From: an uncultured Dysosmobacter sp.
GTDB lineage: Bacteria; Bacillota; Clostridia; Oscillospirales; Oscillospiraceae
DNA length: 8,715 nucleotides
Direction of reading: 5' to 3'
NCBI GenBank assembly: GCA_934597465.1
Contig: CAKTSC010000048.1
Coordinates: 1-8,715 of the forward strand
The notes under the pieces are model-generated. The model was given only the letters and a program-made list of their open reading frames with translations. It was not told the DNA's origin and did not search any database. This document shows positions 5,417-8,715 of this stretch, piece by piece. The translations under genes and the position numbers were made by a program. Within the stretch, counting starts at the first letter, position 1; every line of letters starts with the position of its first letter.

Positions 5417-5515
5417 GAGGGCGGCCCCTGTGCGATATGGGAGATCTGCGGGAAGCAGCGGAGTTGGTTTTTGCGGTAGTTTGGCGGCGGGGCGGGGATG
5501 GGGCATGGGCTCTGT
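5417..5515 (+). repeat. Second, diverged copy of the two-hairpin repeat, in tandem with copy 2
   Basis: This starts with the right half of the GC hairpin (GGGCGGCCCCTGTGCG). It continues with a diverged core (TGCGGGAAGCAGCGGAGTTG, then TTTTTGCGGTAGTTTGGCGGCGGGGCGGG) that aligns with 1776-1825. The terminal hairpin has degenerated. The tandem arrangement suggests insertion of one element into or beside another. Confidence 0.65.
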
Positions 5516-5557
5516 TCCCTTTTTGAGGGATATTCAGAAGCAGGATCTCCAGAAGTG

Positions 5558-5610
5558 AAAAAATAGGAAGCACATCCCGGCGGGCGGCCGTGGGATGTGC
5601 TTCCTTTTTT
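5558..5610. terminator. Strong bidirectional terminator downstream of the DeoR-type gene
   Basis: AGGAAGCACATCCC (5565-5578) is an exact mirror of GGGATGTGCTTCCT (5592-5605), around a 13-nt GC-rich loop. Six A lie to the left (5558-5563) and six T to the right (5605-5610). On the minus strand it follows the repressor stop codon by less than 20 nt. Confidence 0.92.
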
Positions 5611-5623
5611 ACTAGGGCAGGGG

Positions 5624-6385
5624 TCAGAGGACGGTGATGCCGCTGGCGGTGACTTCGTCTACCATGCTCTGGGGAAGGCCGCCGTCAGAGATGACGTAGT
5701 CCACCGCCTCAAAGGGAGCGAAGGTATAGATGCCCCGGGACATGGCTTTGCTGGAGTCCATGAGGATCACGGTGCAGTCGCTGCGCTCCACGATCTTCTG
5801 GCGGAGGACGTAATCCTCCGCCACGCTGGTGGCGAAGCCCTTGCCGGGGAAGTAGCCGCTGACGCCCAGGAAGGCGATGTTGAAGCGCATATTCTCCACC
5901 ATCTCGGCGGCGATGGAGCCGTTGACGCAGTAGCTGTTCTTATTGATGCTGCCCCCCAGCATCAGGATGGAGAGATCCTCCCGGGAGGAGAGCTCGATGG
6001 CGCAGTTGAGGCAGGTGGTGATGACGTAGTTGAGCCCGCCGGGGAAGAGCTTGGCCAGCTGGTAGGTGGTGGTGCCGGAGCCCAGGAAGATGGTGGAGTC
6101 CGGCTGGATGAGGCGGCTGGCCTTCTGGGCGATGAGCTTCTTGCCCTCGGCGTGGGCCAGGCTCCGCTGGGTGTAGGCATCCTCCGACGTGGGCAGCAGG
6201 GAGCCCACCGACCGGGCCCCGCCCAGGACGCGGACGATCTGGTGGGCCTGGTCAAGGTAGTCCAGATCCCGGCGGACGGTCATCTCCGACACATCCGGGA
6301 AGAGATCCCGGATGCTGGCGAAGCTCACCTCCCGCTGCTGGTTGACGAACTCCAGGATCTGCTCTCTGCGGGCGTTGGCATTCAT
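5624..6385 (-). CDS. DeoR-family transcriptional repressor, 253 aa
   Basis: A cytoplasmic repressor of the DeoR/GlpR family, whose members usually sense a phosphorylated sugar or polyol and control catabolic operons. The N-terminal winged HTH spans residues 6-60, with recognition helix SEMTVRRDL (33-41). The DeoRC sensor domain (about 75-235) carries LGSGTTTYQLAKLF (101-114), the usual effector-binding loop, and ILMLGGSI (140-147). It also carries FLGVSGYFPGKGFATS (172-187), ILMDSSK (207-213) and the AVDYVISD strand (227-234). Length is typical (about 250). ATG at 6385 is chosen because AAGGAGG lies 8 nt upstream; the frame extends to an ATG at 6451, but that would run through the -10 box and operator. 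Its own promoter overlaps an operator, so it probably represses itself as well as the divergent dehydrogenase operon. The effector is unknown. Confidence 0.93.
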   Translation of the reverse strand: MNANARREQILEFVNQQREVSFASIRDLFPDVSEMTVRRDLDYLDQAHQIVRVLGGARSVGSLLPTSEDAYTQRSLAHAEGKKLIAQKASRLIQPDSTIFLGSGTTTYQLAKLFPGGLNYVITTCLNCAIELSSREDLSILMLGGSINKNSYCVNGSIAAEMVENMRFNIAFLGVSGYFPGKGFATSVAEDYVLRQKIVERSDCTVILMDSSKAMSRGIYTFAPFEAVDYVISDGGLPQSMVDEVTASGITVL

Positions 6386-6415
6386 GGCGGCATCCTCCTT
6401 GCACGGTCTTGTTTT

Positions 6416-6431
6416 TGTTAACATTTTAACA
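6416..6431. promoter_or_regulatory. DeoR-type operator 1
   Basis: TGTTAACATTTTAACA has the dyad TGTTA-N6-TAACA. It matches the E. coli DeoR operator as I recall it (TGTTAGAATTCTAACA) at 13 of 16 positions. It covers the -10 box (6423-6428) of the repressor gene, so bound repressor would block its own transcription. The same sequence recurs inverted at 6502-6517. Confidence 0.75.
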
Positions 6432-6451
6432 TCAAATCCCGGAATGGTCAA
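6423..6451 (-). promoter_or_regulatory. Promoter of the DeoR-type gene
   Basis: On the minus strand TTGACC (6451-6446), a 17-bp spacer and TAAAAT (6428-6423) match the SigA consensus at five of six positions each. The leader would be about 30 nt. The -10 lies wholly inside operator 1. Confidence 0.7.
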
Positions 6452-6460
6452 ACATTTTCT

Positions 6461-6488
6461 CCCGGAAAGTGCCGGAATTCTTTCCGGG
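6461..6488. repeat. 9-bp palindrome between the two operators
   Basis: CCCGGAAAG (6461-6469) is mirrored exactly by CTTTCCGGG (6480-6488) around ten bases. The core TCCCGGAA also occurs at 6437. It lies just upstream of the repressor's -35 and between the two operators. It could bind a second regulator; this is inference from symmetry and position only. Confidence 0.45.
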
Positions 6489-6501
6489 CCCCGTTCGGAG
6501 C

Positions 6502-6517
6502 GGTTAAAATGTTAACA
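6502..6517. promoter_or_regulatory. DeoR-type operator 2
   Basis: GGTTAAAATGTTAACA is operator 1 in inverted orientation with a single difference: 15 bases are exactly complementary (6416-6430 against 6503-6517). Its centre lies 86 bp from that of operator 1, about eight helical turns, which would allow looping by a repressor oligomer. It is about 100 bp upstream of the dehydrogenase -35. Confidence 0.72.
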
Positions 6518-6600
6518 ATGAACAGTTTTCCCGGGATCTGATTGGTGGATAACAACAATTTCTTGTGTTCTAAACGTATATAACTCACAAAAATCGTGGA

Positions 6601-6687
6601 ATCTCCGTTCTGGCGCTTGCATTTCAAACGGCGTAATGTTATATTCAAACACGAAAAACGTTCAGATGTAACTTTTGGAACGGAGAT
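6601..6687. repeat. 10-bp inverted repeat flanking the dehydrogenase promoter
   Basis: ATCTCCGTTC (6601-6610) is mirrored exactly by GAACGGAGAT (6678-6687). The arms bracket the promoter boxes, and the right arm covers the GGAG just ahead of the ribosome binding site. It may be an operator pair, or chance. Confidence 0.4.
6617..6645 (+). promoter_or_regulatory. Promoter of the dehydrogenase operon
   Basis: TTGCAT (6617-6622), 17 bp, then TATATT (6640-6645). The start would be near 6652, about 48 nt before the ATG. A half-site TGTTA overlaps the -10. Another AT-rich patch at 6574-6581 (GTATATAA) lacks a good -35. Confidence 0.55.
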
Positions 6688-6699
6688 GGAGAACAAGCA

Positions 6700-7752
6700 A
6701 TGAACGGCATCGTGAAGGAATTTCCCGGAGAGAACGGCACGTTCTTCCGCACCGGCCTGCCGGAGCCCACGCCCGGCCCGGGCCAGGTCAAGATCAAGGT
6801 GATGGCAGCGTCCATCTGCAGCTCGGATATCCACGCCCTCTACAACGGCCTGATGGCCGACCGCTACGCCTACCCCGTCATCATCGGCCACGAGGGGGCC
6901 GGGATCGTGGTGGAGGTGGGCGAGGGCGTCACCTCGGTGAAGGTGGGCGACCGAGTCACGGCGGAGACCACCCTCACCGCCTGCGGCACCTGCGAATACT
7001 GCCGCAAGGGCGAGACCAACATGTGCGCCAGCCGCAAGGGCCTTGGCTCGGCGGCGGACGGCTATTTCGCCAACTACTGCATCGCGGCGGAGAAATACTG
7101 CCACAAGCTGGCCGACGACCTGAGTTTTGAGGAGGGCGCCCTGGCGGAGCCCTTCGCCTGCGTCGTCCACGCGGTGTGCATCCTGACCCACCCCTGCCCC
7201 GGCGACCTGGTGCTGGTGGTGGGCCCCGGCCCCATGGGCCAGATGGTGGCGGCCCTGGCCAAGGCGGCGGGCTGCGTGGTGGTGATGTCCGGCATCCATG
7301 GCGACGAGGAGCGGCTGCGCTTCGCCCAGGAGCACTACGGCATCCAGCATGTGGTGAACTCCCAGGAGACGGATCTCAAGGCGTATCTGGAGGGGATCTC
7401 CGAGGGCCGGGGAGCCGACTTCGTTTACGAGTGCACCGGCACGGTGCCCGGGATCCTCTGCGGATTTGATTGCTGCAAACGGAAAGGCACCTTTGTGGCG
7501 ATCGGCATGAACATGGGCAACATCCCCCTGGACTACTACAACGTTGTTTATAAGAAGGAGATCACCATTCAGGGCGACAAATCCACCAGCACCGTTACCT
7601 GGGCCCGGACGCTGCGGATCCTCAACGGCAAGTGCGTGGATCTCAAGCCCCTCATCAGCGAGGTGATCCCCATGTCCCGGTGGCTGGAGGGCTACAAGAC
7701 CTTCCGCCATGGGAAGGCCATGAAGGTGGTCATGCATCCCTGGGACGACTGA
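6700..7752 (+). CDS. Zinc-dependent medium-chain alcohol/polyol dehydrogenase, 350 aa
   Basis: A cytoplasmic NAD(P)-dependent dehydrogenase of the MDR superfamily, closest by eye to sorbitol/L-idonate/threonine dehydrogenases. The catalytic zinc ligands are in place: Cys40 (in SICSSDIH), His64-Glu65 (GHEGAG) and Glu150 (LAEP). Four cysteines, 95, 98, 101 and 109, form the structural zinc lobe. The Rossmann glycines are GPGPMG (175-180). At the end of the second strand the sequence reads VVVMSGIHGDEERL, with no acidic residue in the place that usually sets NAD preference, so the cofactor is open. The length is normal for the family. GGAG lies 8 nt before the ATG. It is the first gene of a probable operon with the solute-binding lipoprotein 76 bp downstream and is divergent from the DeoR-type regulator. 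The expected role is oxidation of an imported polyol or sugar derivative; the exact substrate cannot be read from the sequence. Confidence 0.92.
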   Translation: MNGIVKEFPGENGTFFRTGLPEPTPGPGQVKIKVMAASICSSDIHALYNGLMADRYAYPVIIGHEGAGIVVEVGEGVTSVKVGDRVTAETTLTACGTCEYCRKGETNMCASRKGLGSAADGYFANYCIAAEKYCHKLADDLSFEEGALAEPFACVVHAVCILTHPCPGDLVLVVGPGPMGQMVAALAKAAGCVVVMSGIHGDEERLRFAQEHYGIQHVVNSQETDLKAYLEGISEGRGADFVYECTGTVPGILCGFDCCKRKGTFVAIGMNMGNIPLDYYNVVYKKEITIQGDKSTSTVTWARTLRILNGKCVDLKPLISEVIPMSRWLEGYKTFRHGKAMKVVMHPWDD

Positions 7753-7776
7753 GTCCCCCCCTTTTCGCGGCTTGTC

Positions 7777-7793
7777 AGCGCCTTTGCGGCGCT
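7777..7793 (+). other. Small hairpin between the dehydrogenase and binding-protein genes
   Basis: AGCGCC (7777-7782) pairs with GGCGCT (7788-7793) around a TTTGC loop. No T-tract follows, so it is not a full terminator. It may mark differential expression or mRNA processing between the two genes. The binding protein is usually needed in larger amounts. Confidence 0.35.
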
Positions 7794-7828
7794 TATGAGA
7801 AAAATGATAGAAGGAGAAAAAAGAAAAG

Positions 7829-8715
7829 ATGAAAAAGAAGATCTTCGCGCTTGTTCTTGCCCTGGTCATGGCCCTGTCTCTGGCCGCCTGCGGCAACGAC
7901 ACCCCCGCCGCCAGCGGCTCCGGTTCCGGCTCCGCCGGCGCGCCCGCCGACATCTCCGGCAATCTCGTGATCTGCTCCTCCGCCACCGATCTTGACCTGG
8001 AGGCCATCACCGAAGGCTTCACCGCGCTCTATCCCGATGTGGAGATCGAGGTCATCACCTGCTCCGCCGGCGAGGGCGTGGCCCGCGTGGAGGCCGAGGG
8101 CGACAATCCCACCATCGACGTTTTCTACTCCGGCCTCAACCAGGCGGACGGCGACAAGTACGCCGGGATCTTTGAGCCCTATGTCTCCTCCCACGACGGC
8201 GAGCTGCCCAAGGAGTACCAGAGCAACAACGGCTTCTATAACTACGACCACCTGTCCTCCGTGGTGTTCTGCGTGAACACCGACCTGGAGGCCGAGCTGG
8301 GCATCGAGATCAACTCCTACGCCGATCTGCTGAACCCCGCCCTCAACGGCAAGGTCATCATCTCCGACCCCACTTCCTCCTCCGCCGCGTGGAACAACCT
8401 CTCCAACATCTTCGCCGTGTACGGCAATGACTCCGACGAGGCCTGGGCCCAGATCGAGGGCATGATGCAGAACGGCCTCATCGTCGTCGGCTCCTCCTCC
8501 GCCTGCTTCAAGAGCGTGCAGCAGGGCGAGTACGTGGTGGGCCTCACCTATGAGGACGGCGCTTCCACCCTGCTGAAGGACGGCGCCACCAACATCAAGA
8601 TGGTCTATCCCGCCGAGGGCTCCTCCGCCTTCGCCTTCGCCGCCGCCATCGTGAAGAACGCCCCCCACATGGACGCCGCCAAGGCCATGATCGAGTGGCT
8701 GCAGAGCGCCGAGGG
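7829..8715 (+). CDS. ABC transporter solute-binding lipoprotein, AfuA/FbpA-type, 3' end beyond the window
   Basis: The first 295 codons of an extracellular binding protein. A lipoprotein signal peptide (MKKK, hydrophobic core, lipobox L-A-A-C with Cys21) and a Gly/Ser linker precede the mature domain from about residue 43. The mature part reads like the COG1840 (AfuA/FbpA) type II binding-protein fold. LVICSSATDLDLEAITEGF (46-64) is the first strand and helix. YPDVEIEVITCSAGEGVARV (68-87) and DVFYSG (97-102) follow, then LNGKVIISDPTSSSAAWNNL (172-191) and GEYVVGLTYEDGA (233-245). The adjacent tyrosine pair that binds iron in ferric-binding proteins is not visible at the last motif; only Tyr241 is there. 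The substrate may therefore be an organic phosphate or other anion, as in AfuA. AAGGAG lies 12 nt before ATG, a little long. Only about 50 residues should be missing. Permease and ATPase genes are expected next. Confidence 0.9.
   Translation, partial: MKKKIFALVLALVMALSLAACGNDTPAASGSGSGSAGAPADISGNLVICSSATDLDLEAITEGFTALYPDVEIEVITCSAGEGVARVEAEGDNPTIDVFYSGLNQADGDKYAGIFEPYVSSHDGELPKEYQSNNGFYNYDHLSSVVFCVNTDLEAELGIEINSYADLLNPALNGKVIISDPTSSSAAWNNLSNIFAVYGNDSDEAWAQIEGMMQNGLIVVGSSSACFKSVQQGEYVVGLTYEDGASTLLKDGATNIKMVYPAEGSSAFAFAAAIVKNAPHMDAAKAMIEWLQSAE

Noticed and set aside
5597..6421. Plus-strand 274-codon frame antisense to the DeoR-type gene
   Set aside because: Its translation is His/Gly/Ala/Asp-rich noise, whereas the minus strand encodes a complete DeoR-family protein.
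6386..6451. Longer DeoR-type protein starting at 6451
   Set aside because: It would place the start upstream of the -10 box and operator, and no good ribosome binding site precedes it. The start at 6385 has AAGGAGG at 8 nt.
6448..8022. Minus-strand 524-codon frame opposite the dehydrogenase
   Set aside because: It is an antisense shadow caused by high third-position GC. The plus strand has intact zinc and Rossmann motifs.
7793..8668. Minus-strand 291-codon frame opposite the binding protein
   Set aside because: It is Gly/Val/His-rich antisense noise. The plus strand has a lipoprotein signal and binding-protein motifs.

Overview
The window looks like chromosomal DNA of a high-GC gut Clostridium, most likely of the Oscillospiraceae (Oscillibacter/Flavonifractor-like). 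The grounds are strong AAGGAGG-type ribosome binding sites, lipoprotein signal peptides of Gram-positive style, coding GC near 68-70% in the sampled gene stretches, the gene families present, and G/C-rich hairpin repeats between genes. This placement is inference from family resemblance; no search was run.

Layout. At the left edge is the 5' end of a cstA-like pyruvate/peptide transporter gene (minus strand) with a candidate promoter and a long, structured, GC-rich leader. About 1.75 kb without a credible gene follows; from about 830 it is a mosaic of hairpins and repeats. Next come a minus-strand TIM-barrel protein of unknown function (2027-2722) and, divergent from it, a small plus-strand membrane protein (3038-3751). 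A repeat-bearing convergent junction separates that gene from a minus-strand lipoprotein gene (4054-4731) of lower GC. Divergent from the lipoprotein gene is a small XRE-type regulator (4897-5208). A second repeat-bearing convergent junction follows.

The most coherent functional unit is on the right: a DeoR-family repressor (5624-6385, minus) faces away from a zinc-dependent polyol-type dehydrogenase (6700-7752, plus). The dehydrogenase is followed by an AfuA/FbpA-type solute-binding lipoprotein (7829 to the window end). The 314-bp divergent region holds two DeoR-type operators (TGTTA-N6-TAACA and GGTTA-N6-TAACA), one overlapping the repressor's own -10 box. The simplest reading is a substrate-inducible uptake and oxidation operon for a polyol, sugar or sugar phosphate. 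The transporter's permease and ATPase genes would lie beyond the right edge.

The second notable feature is the repeat population. A two-hairpin element of about 105 bp, often preceded by a G-rich spacer and a 50-bp AT-rich module, occurs at least five times in whole or part. All copies are intergenic and lie in both orientations. No rRNA, tRNA, CRISPR array, transposase or phage gene was seen.
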